This document shows positions 52,827-62,168 of a DNA stretch of 64,000 bases, in pieces; position 1 is the stretch's first letter; each line of letters starts with the position of its first letter. Source of the DNA: Tabrizicola sp. (GTDB taxonomy: Bacteria; Pseudomonadota; Alphaproteobacteria; Rhodobacterales; Rhodobacteraceae); contig NZ_JAUCZH010000001.1 of assembly GCF_030373185.1 (NCBI RefSeq), forward strand, positions 248,001 through 312,000. The letters run 5' to 3'. The translations under genes were made by a program, and so were the position numbers. The notes below the pieces were generated by a model that had not been told where the DNA came from, made no database searches, and saw nothing but the letters and a program-made list of their open reading frames with translations.

Positions 52827-53276
52827 ATGACCCTACCGATTGCCCAGACCCTGCACCGTGCGGGCCAGTGGCCGCGTCTTGCCACGGGCCGGGTCGTGCT
52901 TGGCTATGAAGACCGGTTCTTGCGGCGCAAGCGGCTGGTCACGACCGCCGGGGAAAGCTTCATCGTCGATCTGGCCGAAACCTCCAACCTTCTCGCGGGC
53001 GATGCCTTCGAGCTGGCCGACGGCCGTCTGGTCGAAATTGCGGCGGCAGAAGAGGCCGTGCTGGTGGTGACGGGCGACCTTCTGCGTCTGGCCTGGCACA
53101 TCGGCAACCGTCACACCCCCTGCCAGATCGAACCCGGGCGGCTGGTGATCCGCGCCGATCATGTGCTGGCCGACATGCTGCGCGGACTTGGCGCAACCGT
53201 GACCGAGGCGCGCGAACCCTTTACCCCGGAAGGCGGCGCCTATGGCATGGGGCGCACGATGGGGCATGCGCACTGA
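52827..53276 (+). CDS. ureE: urease accessory protein UreE
   Basis: A 149-residue nickel chaperone with the conserved LAWHIGNRHTPCQI segment (nickel-binding histidine at the dimer interface), two domains and a short C-terminal tail, [10 protein letters not shown]. The tail has few histidines compared with the long His-rich tails of some UreE proteins. AAGGG precedes the ATG at 52827. It overlaps ureF by 11 bases. Confidence 0.93.
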   Translation: MTLPIAQTLHRAGQWPRLATGRVVLGYEDRFLRRKRLVTTAGESFIVDLAETSNLLAGDAFELADGRLVEIAAAEEAVLVVTGDLLRLAWHIGNRHTPCQIEPGRLVIRADHVLADMLRGLGATVTEAREPFTPEGGAYGMGRTMGHAH

Positions 53277-53910
53277 TCTTCTGACCCTTGTGCAATGGCT
53301 TTCCCCGGCGTTCCCGACCGGGGGCTATGCCTATTCGCACGGGCTAGAGGTGGTGATGGCGGAAGGCGAACGCTCTGGCCACGGTCTGCGGGCCTGTATT
53401 GAGACGGTGCTGCGGTTCGGGTCAGGGCGGGCGGATGCGGTCCTTCTGGCCCTGGCCTTGCGCCAGGGGGCCGACATCGCGGCGCTGGATGCGGCGGCCC
53501 GGGCAATGGCTGGCACGAAAGAGCGGCTGAGCGAGACGGTTGAACAGGGCGCCGCCTTTGCGCGGACGGTGGCTGCGCTGACCGGCCGCAACCTTTCCGC
53601 GCGGGCCTTGCCGGTTGCGGTGGGTGAAGCGGCGGGCAATGCGGGGGCAGGGCTTGACCTTCCGGTCGAGGAAATCGTGGCCCTCTACCTGCACGCTTTC
53701 GCGGCAAACCTTGTCGCCGCAGCCACCCGCTTTGCGCCTTTGGGGCAGACCGAAGCGCAGGGGATGCTGGCCAGCCTGCACCCGGTCATTGCCACGATTG
53801 CCGCCGGGGCGGTGATGGCCGAGCTGGATGATATCGGCACCTCGGCCTTCGGGGCGGAACTGGCGGCGATGCGGCACGAAGAACTGGATGTAAGGATCTT
53901 CAAGACATGA
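53266..53910 (+). CDS. ureF: urease accessory protein UreF
   Basis: A 214-residue all-helical protein started at 53266, inside the end of ure[22 protein letters not shown] is the family N-terminus. It works as the GTPase-regulating part of the UreDFG complex during nickel insertion. It overlaps ureG by 4 bases. Confidence 0.92.
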   Translation: MRTDLLTLVQWLSPAFPTGGYAYSHGLEVVMAEGERSGHGLRACIETVLRFGSGRADAVLLALALRQGADIAALDAAARAMAGTKERLSETVEQGAAFARTVAALTGRNLSARALPVAVGEAAGNAGAGLDLPVEEIVALYLHAFAANLVAAATRFAPLGQTEAQGMLASLHPVIATIAAGAVMAELDDIGTSAFGAELAAMRHEELDVRIFKT

Positions 53911-54533
53911 CCCGATCAAAGAACGGACCCTTGAAGGTGGGAATCGGTGGGCCGGTGGGGGTGGGCAAGACCTCGTTGACCGAGGCGCTTTGCCGGGCCT
54001 TGGCGGGGCGTTGTTCAATGGCGGTGATCACCAATGACATCTACACCCGCGAAGATGCCGAATACCTGATGCGGGCGCAGGTCTTGCCCCTTGACCGGAT
54101 CCGGGGGGTGGAAACCGGCGGTTGCCCGCATACCGCAATCCGTGAGGATGCCTCGATCAACCTTGCCGCCGTGGCCGACTTGCGGGCCATGCATCCCGAC
54201 CTTGACCTGATCCTGATCGAAAGCGGCGGCGACAATCTGGCCGCGACCTTCAGCCCCGAACTGGCTGATCTGTCGATCTATGTGATCGACACGGCGGCGG
54301 GGCAGGACATCCCAAGGAAGCGGGGGCCGGGGGTTGTGCGGTCGGATCTGCTGGTGGTGAACAAGACCGATCTTGCGCCTCATGTCGGCGTGGACCTTGA
54401 TCTCCTGGAGGCCGATACCAGAAAGGCGCGCGGCGCGCGGCCCTATGTCATGGCCCGCGTCCGGCAGGGTGTCGGAATTGCGCAGGTGGTGGCGTTTCTG
54501 GAAGCCGACGGCGGGTTGATCCTGCGGCCCTGA
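53907..54533 (+). CDS. ureG: urease accessory GTPase UreG
   Basis: A 208-residue GTPase of the SIMIBI class. The P-loop is [12 protein letters not shown], the metal site [11 protein letters not shown] (CPH motif binding nickel or zinc), ESGGDN is Walker B and NKTDLA the guanine motif. It closes the urease operon. The next gene is on the other strand. Confidence 0.96.
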   Translation: MTRSKNGPLKVGIGGPVGVGKTSLTEALCRALAGRCSMAVITNDIYTREDAEYLMRAQVLPLDRIRGVETGGCPHTAIREDASINLAAVADLRAMHPDLDLILIESGGDNLAATFSPELADLSIYVIDTAAGQDIPRKRGPGVVRSDLLVVNKTDLAPHVGVDLDLLEADTRKARGARPYVMARVRQGVGIAQVVAFLEADGGLILRP

Positions 54534-54594
54534 CGCCGCCCGTTGTTGGCGCCGCAGACGGCCATTCCTTCGCGGCAATACATGGACGAAGCTT

Positions 54595-54629
54595 AAAAAG
54601 TCGCCCCGGCGCCTATCGGGCCGGGGCGA
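54595..54629 (-). terminator. intrinsic terminator of the cycA-hemA-puh transcript
   Basis: A perfect 10-bp stem, TCGCCCCGGC with GCCGGGGCGA, and in minus-strand reading a T-run after it (54595-54599). It lies 27 bases behind the cycA stop and ends the whole photosynthesis run. Confidence 0.92.
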
Positions 54630-54655
54630 TTGCAGGCATGATCCCTGACGCGGTG

Positions 54656-55129
54656 TCAGTTCGAGGCGGGCGCTTCCTCGGCGGCCTCTGCTTCGCCCTC
54701 AGCGGCCGCTACCGCAGGCGACAGTGATGCGATGAAGGCCCAGAGATTGGCCGCATCATCGGCGCTACGCACCTTGAAGGCCATCTTCGACTTGGCCTTG
54801 TCGTCGCCCAGCTTGGCCTTCAGATACTTGGCAGGATCCTGCACATACTCAACGAAATTGGCTTCGTCCCAAACCTGACCGGCCGCACCGACAGCCACGA
54901 TGGACTCGCCGTATTTGAAGCCTTCGACGCTGCCAACCACACGACCGGGCAGGCCATAGAGGTTCGGCCCGGTCTTCGAGTTGCGGCCCGCCAGTACCTC
55001 ACCAGCTTCGTTCTGCACGACGTGGCAGGTCTGGCACTGGTTGAAGGTCTTTGCACCGGCCTCGATGTCCTGGGCCATGGCTGGCGCTGCAAGGCTGGCG
55101 AGGGCGAGAACGGTAAGGGTCAAACGCAT
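54656..55129 (-). CDS. cycA: cytochrome c2 / soluble c-type cytochrome
   Basis: A 157-residue protein started at 55129 (GAGGATACCTC upstream) with the signal peptide MRLTLTVLALASLAAPAMA. The single haem motif is CQTCH, and the axial methionine is in KSKMAFKV. GRNSKTGPNLYGLPGRVVGS is the cytochrome c class I core. The C-terminus carries an acidic Ala/Glu-rich tail (EGEAEAAEEAPASN), which is longer than in classical c2. In the periplasm it would carry electrons between the bc1 complex and the photosynthetic reaction centre or oxidase. It follows hemA and shares the terminator. Confidence 0.88.
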   Translation of the reverse strand: MRLTLTVLALASLAAPAMAQDIEAGAKTFNQCQTCHVVQNEAGEVLAGRNSKTGPNLYGLPGRVVGSVEGFKYGESIVAVGAAGQVWDEANFVEYVQDPAKYLKAKLGDDKAKSKMAFKVRSADDAANLWAFIASLSPAVAAAEGEAEAAEEAPASN

Positions 55130-55208
55130 GAGGTATCCTCCCGGGGGGTTTGTTCGGCTTGTATACTGTTGCCCACGATGGGTTTGGCAAGGGCTAACCC
55201 GCGCAAAT

Positions 55209-56417
55209 TCACGCGACTGCGTGGGAAATCGCGCAACGCTTCCACAAAGTGCCAAGGGCGGTGACCAGTTTGTCGATGTCAGCCTCGGTGTGATGGGGGC
55301 CGGGGGTCAGGCGCAGGCGTTCGGTGCCTTTAGGGACGGTGGGATAGTTGATCGGCTGGACGTAGATGCCCCAGTCTTCCATCAGGATGTCGCTGATCAT
55401 CCGGCATTTCACCGGATCGCCGATCATTACCGGGATGATGTGGCTTTCATTGCCCATATGCGGGATGCCGGCGCGGTCAAGCTTGCGGCGCAGCAATGCA
55501 ACATTCGCCTTCTGGGCCGCGCGTTCTTCGCCCGATGCCTTGAGGTGGCGGATCGAGGTGGTGGCGGCGGCGGCCACGGCGGGCGGGATCGCGGTGGTGA
55601 AGATGAAGCCGCTGGCGAAGCTGCGGATGAAGTCCACGAGCGCGCTGGAGCCGGTGACATAGCCGCCCATGCAGCCAAAGGCCTTGCCCAGCGTGCCTTC
55701 GATCACGTCGATCCGGTCGGCAAGGCCGCGCTCTTCGGTCACGCCGCCGCCATGGGCGCCATACATGCCGACGGCATGCACTTCGTCGATGTAGGACAGC
55801 GCGCCGTGGGCTTCGCAGACCTCTACGATCTCGCGGATCGGGGCGATGTCGCCATCCATCGAATAGACGGATTCGAAGGCCACGATCTTCGGACGGTCGC
55901 CGACGGAACGAAGCTTGCGGTCAAGCTCGCGCCAGTCGTTGTGCTTCCACAAGACCTTGTCGGCGCGGGAATGGCGGATGCCTTCGATCATCGAGGCGTG
56001 GTTGCCTTCGTCGGAAAAGATCACGGCATCAGGGATGCGCGACCCCAGTGTGGACAGGGCCGCCCAGTTCGACACATAGCCCGAGGTGAACAGAAGCGCC
56101 GCCGCCTTGCCGTGAAGATCGGCCAGTTCGGCCTCTAGCGCGCGGTGCTGGACGGTGTTGCCGCCGATGTTTCTTGTGCCGCCCGCGCCCGTACCGCAGG
56201 TCTGCACCGTTTCCACCATCGCGGCCACCACATCGGGGTGCTGGCCCATTCCCAGATAATCATTGGAACACCAGACGGTGACTTCGTCCACCGTCGCGCC
56301 ATGGCGGTTCGCCCGTGGAAACGCGCCGCAGCGGCGTTCAAGATCGGCGAAGGTGCGGTAGTTGCCTTCGGATTTCAGCGCGGAAAGCTGGCTTTCAAAG
56401 TGGCGAGCGAAGTCCAT
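55209..56417 (-). CDS. hemA: 5-aminolevulinate synthase
   Basis: A 402-residue PLP enzyme of the alpha-oxoamine synthase family. [28 protein letters not shown] is the ALAS N-terminus. Visible are [26 protein letters not shown] (substrate), [11 protein letters not shown] and the Schiff-base Lys in [13 protein letters not shown]. It condenses glycine and succinyl-CoA (Shemin pathway), the first step to haem and bacteriochlorophyll. Its start is 6 bases behind puhE, so it is read with the photosynthesis genes. Confidence 0.96.
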   Translation of the reverse strand: MDFARHFESQLSALKSEGNYRTFADLERRCGAFPRANRHGATVDEVTVWCSNDYLGMGQHPDVVAAMVETVQTCGTGAGGTRNIGGNTVQHRALEAELADLHGKAAALLFTSGYVSNWAALSTLGSRIPDAVIFSDEGNHASMIEGIRHSRADKVLWKHNDWRELDRKLRSVGDRPKIVAFESVYSMDGDIAPIREIVEVCEAHGALSYIDEVHAVGMYGAHGGGVTEERGLADRIDVIEGTLGKAFGCMGGYVTGSSALVDFIRSFASGFIFTTAIPPAVAAAATTSIRHLKASGEERAAQKANVALLRRKLDRAGIPHMGNESHIIPVMIGDPVKCRMISDILMEDWGIYVQPINYPTVPKGTERLRLTPGPHHTEADIDKLVTALGTLWKRCAISHAVA

Positions 56418-56423
56418 GGGATG

Positions 56424-57227
56424 TCACTTTCTTATCGGTAGATTGGGGTCGGATACGGCAGAAGCTTCGGGAAGCATCCAGCGCCAGAGTTTCTGGTCGG
56501 GCAGGGGCAGCACCATGAACCAGTGTTCAAGCAGTGCCAGAAGGGTAAGAGCCATCAGCAGGATATGGCCCGCCTGCGCGGCGTCGGTCGGGGCGGCAAG
56601 GGCGCGTTCCAGCCAGCAGGCGGCGGCGAAGGTCAAGACCGTGACCGAGATCGGGAACAGCCAGTTCATCCGGGCATGGCGAAAATGGCTGGCCAGATGG
56701 GCCAGGGGGCGGGGCAGGAATTCGGTGTTGATCCGCGGCACGCCGAAAAACAGGTTCAGCTTGGCCGAGGCGCGGGCAAAGAAAAGGATGGCGAAGGTGT
56801 AAAGGCCGAAAGGGTTGGCGGCGTTCCATGCGGCATAGGCCAGAAGGACAAGCGCCACGATCAGCACCGCCTCGTGCCACAGAAGCGTCAGCGTGGCCTG
56901 CCGGAACCGGTCCCAGCCCCGGGCATAGGGCGGGCTGGGGTTGGTGTTCGGGCCGGTGATGACACCTGACAGGAAGGCAAGCTCGATCCAGCCCCAGACG
57001 GCCAATGCCGACAGGAAGGCCGCATAGGTGCCAGAAACGCTGGCCTGATCAAGGCTCAGGCCCAGCCCCACCACCCCGCCGACCAGCAAAGGCAGGCCCC
57101 AAAGGACCGACATCTGATGCGCTGACCCGCCGGCGCGGTCGGCGTGGCGGACGCGCCACAGGATCGCCCCGGTGGAGAACCACCAGACAAACAGCACCAG
57201 AAGCGAGGCGATCCAGGGATTTGTCAT
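56424..57227 (-). CDS. puhE: photosynthetic complex assembly protein PuhE
   Basis: A 267-residue membrane protein with about seven helices, started at 57227 (MTNPWIASLLVLFVWWFSTG). It has the charged loop ILWRVRHADRAG and FFGVPRINTEFLPRPLAHLASHF, features of PuhE. In Rhodobacter, PuhE influences light-harvesting and reaction centre assembly. The mechanism is not established. It lies 98 bases behind acsF, and the gap holds three hairpins (separate entry). Confidence 0.88.
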   Translation of the reverse strand: MTNPWIASLLVLFVWWFSTGAILWRVRHADRAGGSAHQMSVLWGLPLLVGGVVGLGLSLDQASVSGTYAAFLSALAVWGWIELAFLSGVITGPNTNPSPPYARGWDRFRQATLTLLWHEAVLIVALVLLAYAAWNAANPFGLYTFAILFFARASAKLNLFFGVPRINTEFLPRPLAHLASHFRHARMNWLFPISVTVLTFAAACWLERALAAPTDAAQAGHILLMALTLLALLEHWFMVLPLPDQKLWRWMLPEASAVSDPNLPIRK

Positions 57228-57233
57228 GTGCGG

Positions 57234-57309
57234 CCCCCCCCGAAGGGGAGACCGCACCGGCGGGTGGGACGCGCCCATCCCCCCCGCCTACCCGCTGCCG
57301 GAACAGCGG
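57234..57309 (-). other. three hairpins between acsF and puhE
   Basis: In mRNA sense: CCGCTG-TTCCGG-CAGCGG, then GGCGGG..CCCGCC, then CCCC-TTCG-GGGG with a UUCG tetraloop next to the puhE ribosome site. None has a T-run. They look like mRNA-stabilising or processing structures in the intercistronic gap. Confidence 0.6.
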
Positions 57310-57324
57310 TATGGGTGCATCCGG

Positions 57325-58431
57325 TCAATACGTCGGCTCCAGCCGCACGGATGCGGGCAGGGCGTGGCGTTTGGCCGGGATGGTGTAGAGGCTGGCAAAG
57401 GTCAGCGCGGCTTTGGCGCCAAGGGCCCAGCCTTTCAGCTTGCCCGCGATGCCGCCCTGACGCTTCGCCGCATCCATCGCGATGAAGGTGCGGTTCATGC
57501 GTTCCAGGTTCGGAATCCAGCGCGGGTGGTCGATGTCCAGCTCCATCGGGAAGATCTGGCGCGCGATGGTTGAGGTCTTGCGGAACACCTCTTGATCATA
57601 CCAGCTGATTTCGACGCCGAGCGCCTTGTGAAACTCCGGCCGGGCGTGGTCGCGGACCCACATTGTCGAATAAACGGCGGTCAGGAAGAACTTGATCCAC
57701 AGCTTGTTGACGAAGCTGGTGGTCAGTTTCGGATCGGTCTTCATGATCAGGGCGAAAGCCTCGCCATGGCTGAATTCGTCGTTGCACCATTCCTTGAACC
57801 ACTTGAAGATCGGGTGGAACCGCTGTTCGGGATGCGCCTCAAGGTGGCGGAAGATCGTGATGTAGCGGGCGTAGCCGATCTTTTCCGACAGATAGGTGGC
57901 GTAGTAGATGAACTTGGGCCGGAAGTATGTGTATTTCTTCGCCTTGGTCAGGAAGCCAAGGTTGACGGCAACCCCCGCCTCGCGCAACGCATCGTTGATG
58001 AAGCCGGCATGGCGGGCCTCATCGCGGGCCATGTAGCTGAAAAGCTCGCAGATGTCGGGGTTTGATCCGCGGCGCTTCATTTCCTTGTAAAGCACACAGC
58101 CCGAAAACTCTGCGGTGCAGGACGACACCAGAAAATCGATGAACTCACGCCGGAGGGCGGGGTCCATGCTTGCCCAATCCACCTTGTCCCAGGCCTCGGT
58201 CTTCTTGAAATGGCCCTTGTTCGGGTCGGATTTCATCTGGGCGATCAGCTTGTCCCACTCGGCGCGGATGGGCGTGACGTCAAGACGGTCCATCTCGTCG
58301 AAGTCGGTGGTGTAGAAGCGCGGGTTGAGAAGCGTGGTTTCCGTCGCCATCGCGGTCGTGTCGACCGTGGGCTCCACGATCAGGTCGGCATCCGGGTTTT
58401 CGGGGTAAAGGTCCATCGGTGTCGCGTTCAT
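57325..58431 (-). CDS. acsF: magnesium-protoporphyrin IX monomethyl ester (oxidative) cyclase
   Basis: A 368-residue di-iron oxygenase started at 58431 (GAGGAGG about 9 bases upstream). The carboxylate/histidine ligands are in CTAEFSGCVLYKE, MARDEARHAGF and NDEFSHGEAF. It closes ring E of bacteriochlorophyll with O2, unlike the anaerobic radical enzyme BchE, so the organism can make pigment aerobically. BchE is not in the window. The start overlaps the stop of the 98-residue gene by 4 bases. Confidence 0.95.
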   Translation of the reverse strand: MNATPMDLYPENPDADLIVEPTVDTTAMATETTLLNPRFYTTDFDEMDRLDVTPIRAEWDKLIAQMKSDPNKGHFKKTEAWDKVDWASMDPALRREFIDFLVSSCTAEFSGCVLYKEMKRRGSNPDICELFSYMARDEARHAGFINDALREAGVAVNLGFLTKAKKYTYFRPKFIYYATYLSEKIGYARYITIFRHLEAHPEQRFHPIFKWFKEWCNDEFSHGEAFALIMKTDPKLTTSFVNKLWIKFFLTAVYSTMWVRDHARPEFHKALGVEISWYDQEVFRKTSTIARQIFPMELDIDHPRWIPNLERMNRTFIAMDAAKRQGGIAGKLKGWALGAKAALTFASLYTIPAKRHALPASVRLEPTY

Positions 58432-58724
58432 AGCCGGACCTCCTCGGAAAAGGAGAACTCGCACAGCTCCATGAAGCCGAAATCGCCGGTCATCCGGGTC
58501 CAGAGCCGCTCCAGCGGGGTGGCGCGGGTGATCGTGGCGGTGCGGTCTTCGACGATAACCTCGCCGTAAGCGGCCAGCACCGGCGCACCATGCACCAGCA
58601 CCTCATCACCGGGATAGACAACGGCGCCATTGTTGAAGCGGACGTGGGCATGCAGGCTTTCGAAACGGTGGCTGACCTCGACGGTGCAAGGCACCTTTTC
58701 CTTCGTTCGTGTGAAAAGTCCCAT
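58428..58724 (-). CDS. small conserved photosynthesis-cluster protein between puhC and acsF
   Basis: A 98-residue soluble protein beginning MGLFTRTKEKVPCTVEVSHR. It looks like a small beta-rich domain (FNNGAVVYPGDEVLVHGAPV) that ends with TGDFGFMELCEFSFSEEVRL. I know a protein of this size at this place in other Rhodobacterales clusters, but cannot give it a firm name or function. It follows puhC by 12 bases and overlaps acsF by 4, so strict co-expression with the cyclase is built in. A role as a partner of AcsF is plausible from position only. Confidence 0.75.
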   Translation of the reverse strand: MGLFTRTKEKVPCTVEVSHRFESLHAHVRFNNGAVVYPGDEVLVHGAPVLAAYGEVIVEDRTATITRATPLERLWTRMTGDFGFMELCEFSFSEEVRL

Positions 58725-58736
58725 GATCGTGGTTCC

Positions 58737-59210
58737 CTATTCCTGATCCAGAAGCCGTTCGAACGCGGCTTTGTTGTCGCCCCCGAAAGCGTAGAGTTCA
58801 GCACTCCACCCGGTTTCGGGGTCTTCGGCCACAAGGCGGCCATTGGCATATTCGACGATGCGCACGGGTTTGGTCTGGTCGACCTTGTGCTTGCGCCGTT
58901 CGGTGAAGATGCCTGACTGGATGACGGTGATAAAGCCACCATGTGGCAGGTCCAACAGGACATTGCCATCGGTGTTGCGCACAATGACGGCCTGCGCAGA
59001 CAGGCCTTCCAGCACGATCCACTTTTCGCGCACGACCTCGGCCGCTTGCGGCTGGGCCACGGGTTCGCGCCCGGTGACTGCGGCGAAGGTGGTGATCGCA
59101 AGGGTGGCAAGGGCCAGCCCGAACATGGCGCGCAAGAGGATGCGCGGAACAAGCTCGGGGTCGCGGCTTCGGTAGCCGGGTTCGTGGGTCAGGGTGGGTC
59201 GGTTTGTCAT
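58737..59210 (-). CDS. puhC: photosynthetic complex assembly protein PuhC
   Basis: A 157-residue protein with one N-terminal membrane helix (RILLRAMFGLALATLAITTF) and a periplasmic domain with the block LLDLPHGGFITVIQSGIFTERRKHK typical of PuhC. In Rhodobacter it is needed for full reaction centre/LH1 levels. It is placed between puhB and the 98-residue gene with short gaps. Confidence 0.88.
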   Translation of the reverse strand: MTNRPTLTHEPGYRSRDPELVPRILLRAMFGLALATLAITTFAAVTGREPVAQPQAAEVVREKWIVLEGLSAQAVIVRNTDGNVLLDLPHGGFITVIQSGIFTERRKHKVDQTKPVRIVEYANGRLVAEDPETGWSAELYAFGGDNKAAFERLLDQE

Positions 59211-59219
59211 GTCTGCCCC

Positions 59220-59867
59220 CTATTCCGCTGCGACAGGCGCGAAGGGCGCCGTATCATGGGTGGAGCGCGCCACTTGCGGCGCGGTCACCCGGGCTTCGGC
59301 CGCGTCGGCCAGAAGGCGGGCCACCCGGGCGGCATCGGGGATGGACCGCAGCGCAGGCTGGGTCTTCGACCATAGCCCCGGGCGCAGATGTGGCCAGGCG
59401 ACAAGGACGGAAATCCGCGTCTCGCCCAGCGTATCCAGCGCGATCGTGCCGGTGCCGTCGCGGCGCAGGTCAAGGTTGGCCGCACCGACCTGCACGAAGG
59501 GCAGGTTGAAGGTGACAGGCAGCGCCGCCCCGATCCGCAAGACGACGCGGGCGGTGGTCAGCGTGTAGGTGGTGGCGCGGGCCTGAACCCATGCCAGGCC
59601 GTAGATGATGCCAAGACCAAGCAGCGCCAGCATCACATAAGGCAGCCCCATCGCCAGCGCCAAGGCAGACCCGCCATCGGCAAAACCAGCCCCTGCGCGC
59701 CAAAGGACGATCAGGGCGAAGTATCCGGCGATCCAGCGGATCCGGTAGGCATCGCGGGCAAGCGCCCAGGCATCGGGGCGTCCTTGCCAGAGGATCAATT
59801 CACCTTGCGGGGGCCGTTCCGGCAGTCCTGGCAAGGCGTCGAAAGCAAAGTCATCATGGCCTGACAT
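59220..59867 (-). CDS. puhB: photosynthetic complex assembly protein PuhB
   Basis: A 215-residue protein with hydrophobic segments (GYFALIVLWRAGAGF, then GLPYVMLALLGLGIIYGL) and a bPH2-like C-terminal domain (TTYTLTTARVVLRIGAALPVTF). The N-terminus FDALPGLPERPPQGELILWQGRP is typical of PuhB. It acts in reaction centre assembly. Separated from puhA by 63 bases that contain a small hairpin. Confidence 0.9.
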   Translation of the reverse strand: MSGHDDFAFDALPGLPERPPQGELILWQGRPDAWALARDAYRIRWIAGYFALIVLWRAGAGFADGGSALALAMGLPYVMLALLGLGIIYGLAWVQARATTYTLTTARVVLRIGAALPVTFNLPFVQVGAANLDLRRDGTGTIALDTLGETRISVLVAWPHLRPGLWSKTQPALRSIPDAARVARLLADAAEARVTAPQVARSTHDTAPFAPVAAE

Positions 59868-59898
59868 ATCAGACCCTCCATCTTGATGTGAAAGGCGA

Positions 59899-59914
59899 GG
59901 CCCGGGCGCGGGCC
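59899..59914 (-). other. hairpin between puhA and puhB
   Basis: GGCCCG, a GGCG/CGCC loop and CGGGCC form a compact 6-bp stem right behind the puhA stop. It lacks a T-run. It may protect the abundant puhA message from 3' decay. Confidence 0.55.
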
Positions 59915-59930
59915 GCTGCCTGTCAGGTGA

Positions 59931-60701
59931 TCAGAACCCGCGCTTGCGCTTGGGGGCGTCATACATCCAGCCGGACGCGACATAGGCCGAGATCTTGTCT
60001 TCCTCGAGCTTGGTCACTTCGGTGGCTGATCTGGTGGCCGGGATGCCGTCAAAGCTGTCCGATGCAAGGAAGTTCACCCGCACGCGGTCTTCCCAGATCC
60101 GGGCCAGTGTCATCGGCACCAGCCGCTTCTGGCCCGAGTTCAGGTCGATCTCCAGATAGCGGACAAGCTGCTCGGGGGCATCGACCCACATGTCCGAGAC
60201 GCGGCCGACAACCTCCAGATCGCCAGCCTGAACCGGCAGACCGCGCGGGTCGCGCCCTGCGGTGACGCTGAAACCTTCGGCCTGCGCCAAAGGCACGATC
60301 TTGTTGTGGCCATGGCCATCCAGTTCCGGCTCATCGCGCCGTGGCACCCAGGAGGCCGGGCCGACGCCATCGACCATCGGGTTGCCAGTGGGCGCATGGG
60401 GAAAGCCCTCGGACACGGCGGTCCGGGCAAGGGCCAGATCACCGCGACGATGCGCGGCTTCGTTGTCGGCCGAAGGCACCGTCACATCGCCCTTGCCATG
60501 CGGCAGGCGGAAGGTCTTGGGCTTTGGCACCGGGAAAGGCCCCTGGTTCGGGGCGGCAAGACCGTCCTCGGTTTCCAGGGGATAGCCTTCCCGCATGTTC
60601 TCGGTCTGAAGGTAGTAGATCAGCAGGGCGAAGAAGCCCCAGAAAAGCCAGATCGACAGGCTGGCAAGATCGAAGCTGCCGAAGAAGTTGACACCTACCA
60701 T
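59931..60701 (-). CDS. puhA: photosynthetic reaction centre H subunit
   Basis: A 256-residue protein with the single N-terminal membrane helix ([20 protein letters not shown]), then [12 protein letters not shown] and the cytoplasmic PRC-barrel domain ([26 protein letters not shown]). [13 protein letters not shown] and [20 protein letters not shown] are classical RC-H sequences. It caps the L/M subunits and forms the proton path to QB. It is the fifth gene of the run, downstream of lhaA. Confidence 0.97.
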   Translation of the reverse strand: MVGVNFFGSFDLASLSIWLFWGFFALLIYYLQTENMREGYPLETEDGLAAPNQGPFPVPKPKTFRLPHGKGDVTVPSADNEAAHRRGDLALARTAVSEGFPHAPTGNPMVDGVGPASWVPRRDEPELDGHGHNKIVPLAQAEGFSVTAGRDPRGLPVQAGDLEVVGRVSDMWVDAPEQLVRYLEIDLNSGQKRLVPMTLARIWEDRVRVNFLASDSFDGIPATRSATEVTKLEEDKISAYVASGWMYDAPKRKRGF

Positions 60702-60734
60702 TGCGGTATCCTCTGTTTGCGACCCCGGATGGGG

Positions 60735-62168
60735 TCAGGTGGGAAATTCGGCGATACCGAAGCGGTCGCCGGACGTGGAAGTGGGCGCGAGCGGGGCAAC
60801 CCGGACCAGCGGTCCAAGTGCGACGAGGGTCAGGAACAGAAGGCCGATCTCGGTATGATAGACAAAGGTGTAACCAAGGGTCGGGTCGGTCAGGGCAGGG
60901 CCAAGGGCGCCGCTTTCGGCAAGGTGGCCGGTTATGTCGCGGATTGCGCCGCCAAGGAAGATTGCAAGGCCCGCGGCGGTGGCCTGTGCGGCCCCCCATG
61001 CCCCCAGCGCCAGACCGGCACCTGCGCCCGAGGTCTTCAGCGCCATGGCGGCGGTCAGGGTGGACACCGCAAAGAGCCCGGTGCCAAAGCCGATGGCCGT
61101 GGCCCCAAGGTAAAACAGCACCGCACTTTCCAGTGGCCCGGCAAAGATCACGGCGGTAAAGGCGGCGATCCCGGCAAGGATGCCGCGCGCCGCAATGCGG
61201 AACGGATCACGCCCCTTGCCCAGCCAGCGCGCGGCCAGGATGAAACCGACCAGCGCCCCCATCGCGTAGACCGCCGTCAAAAGCGTGGTCTTGGATACCG
61301 AAAGCCCCAGCACCTCGCCGCCATAAGGCTCCAGCAGCACGTCCTGCATGTTGAAGGCCAGCGTCCCTAGGACAACCACCGCCAGCAAGCGCCCGGCCGT
61401 GCCGCCTGCCATCAGATCCGCCCATGCGTCACGGAACCGTGGGCGCGGGGCGGCGCGTTCCTCACGCGTCATCGGGCGCACCTTTTCCTGCTGCCAAAGG
61501 GCTATCAGGTTCAACACCACCGTCGCCACCGCGCAGCCCTGCACGACACGGACAAGGGTGATCGGGTCATAGTCGCGCAAGAGCCAGCCGACGATGATCG
61601 CAGAGGCGCCCATCCCCAGCAGGAACATGACATAAAGCAAGGCCACGACGCGGGGCCGTGTCTCATCGGTCGCGCGGTCCGAGGCCAGCGCCAGACCGGC
61701 GGTCTGGGTCATGTGAAGCCCAAGGCCGGTCATCAGGAACGCCAGCGCCGCCAGCACCTCGCCCGCCCAGGCGGGGCCGTGATACTGGTCGCCGGACAGG
61801 ACGATCAGCGCAAAGGGCATGACCGCAAGGCCCCCCATCTGCCAGAGCGAGCCGAACCACAGGTAAGGCACCCGCTTCCAACCGATGGCCGACCGGTGCG
61901 TATCCGACCGATGGCCCAGAAGCGCGCGGAACGGGGCCACCAGCACCGGAATGGCGATCATCAGGGCCACGATCATCGCCGGAACCGACAGTTCCACGAT
62001 CATCACCCGGTTCAGCGTTCCCAGCAAAAGCACCGTCGCCATGCCGACCGACACCTGAAACAGCGACAGCCGCAACAATTGGCGCAGCGGCAGCCCTTCG
62101 GACGCCGCATTGGCGAAAGGCAACCACGAGGCATCCAGCGCCTTCAGGTGCTTTTTCCGCAGGATCAT
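60735..62168 (-). CDS. lhaA: LhaA/PucC-family light-harvesting assembly protein
   Basis: A 477-residue membrane protein of the BCD/PucC branch of the MFS, with about twelve helices. Start at 62168 overlaps bchM by 4 bases. The N-terminus SLFQVSVGMATVLLLGTLNRVMIVELSVPA and GHRSDTHRSAIGWKRVPYLWFG are the family signature. Located upstream of puhA it corresponds to LhaA (LH1 assembly) rather than PucC (LH2). Confidence 0.92.
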   Translation of the reverse strand: MILRKKHLKALDASWLPFANAASEGLPLRQLLRLSLFQVSVGMATVLLLGTLNRVMIVELSVPAMIVALMIAIPVLVAPFRALLGHRSDTHRSAIGWKRVPYLWFGSLWQMGGLAVMPFALIVLSGDQYHGPAWAGEVLAALAFLMTGLGLHMTQTAGLALASDRATDETRPRVVALLYVMFLLGMGASAIIVGWLLRDYDPITLVRVVQGCAVATVVLNLIALWQQEKVRPMTREERAAPRPRFRDAWADLMAGGTAGRLLAVVVLGTLAFNMQDVLLEPYGGEVLGLSVSKTTLLTAVYAMGALVGFILAARWLGKGRDPFRIAARGILAGIAAFTAVIFAGPLESAVLFYLGATAIGFGTGLFAVSTLTAAMALKTSGAGAGLALGAWGAAQATAAGLAIFLGGAIRDITGHLAESGALGPALTDPTLGYTFVYHTEIGLLFLTLVALGPLVRVAPLAPTSTSGDRFGIAEFPT

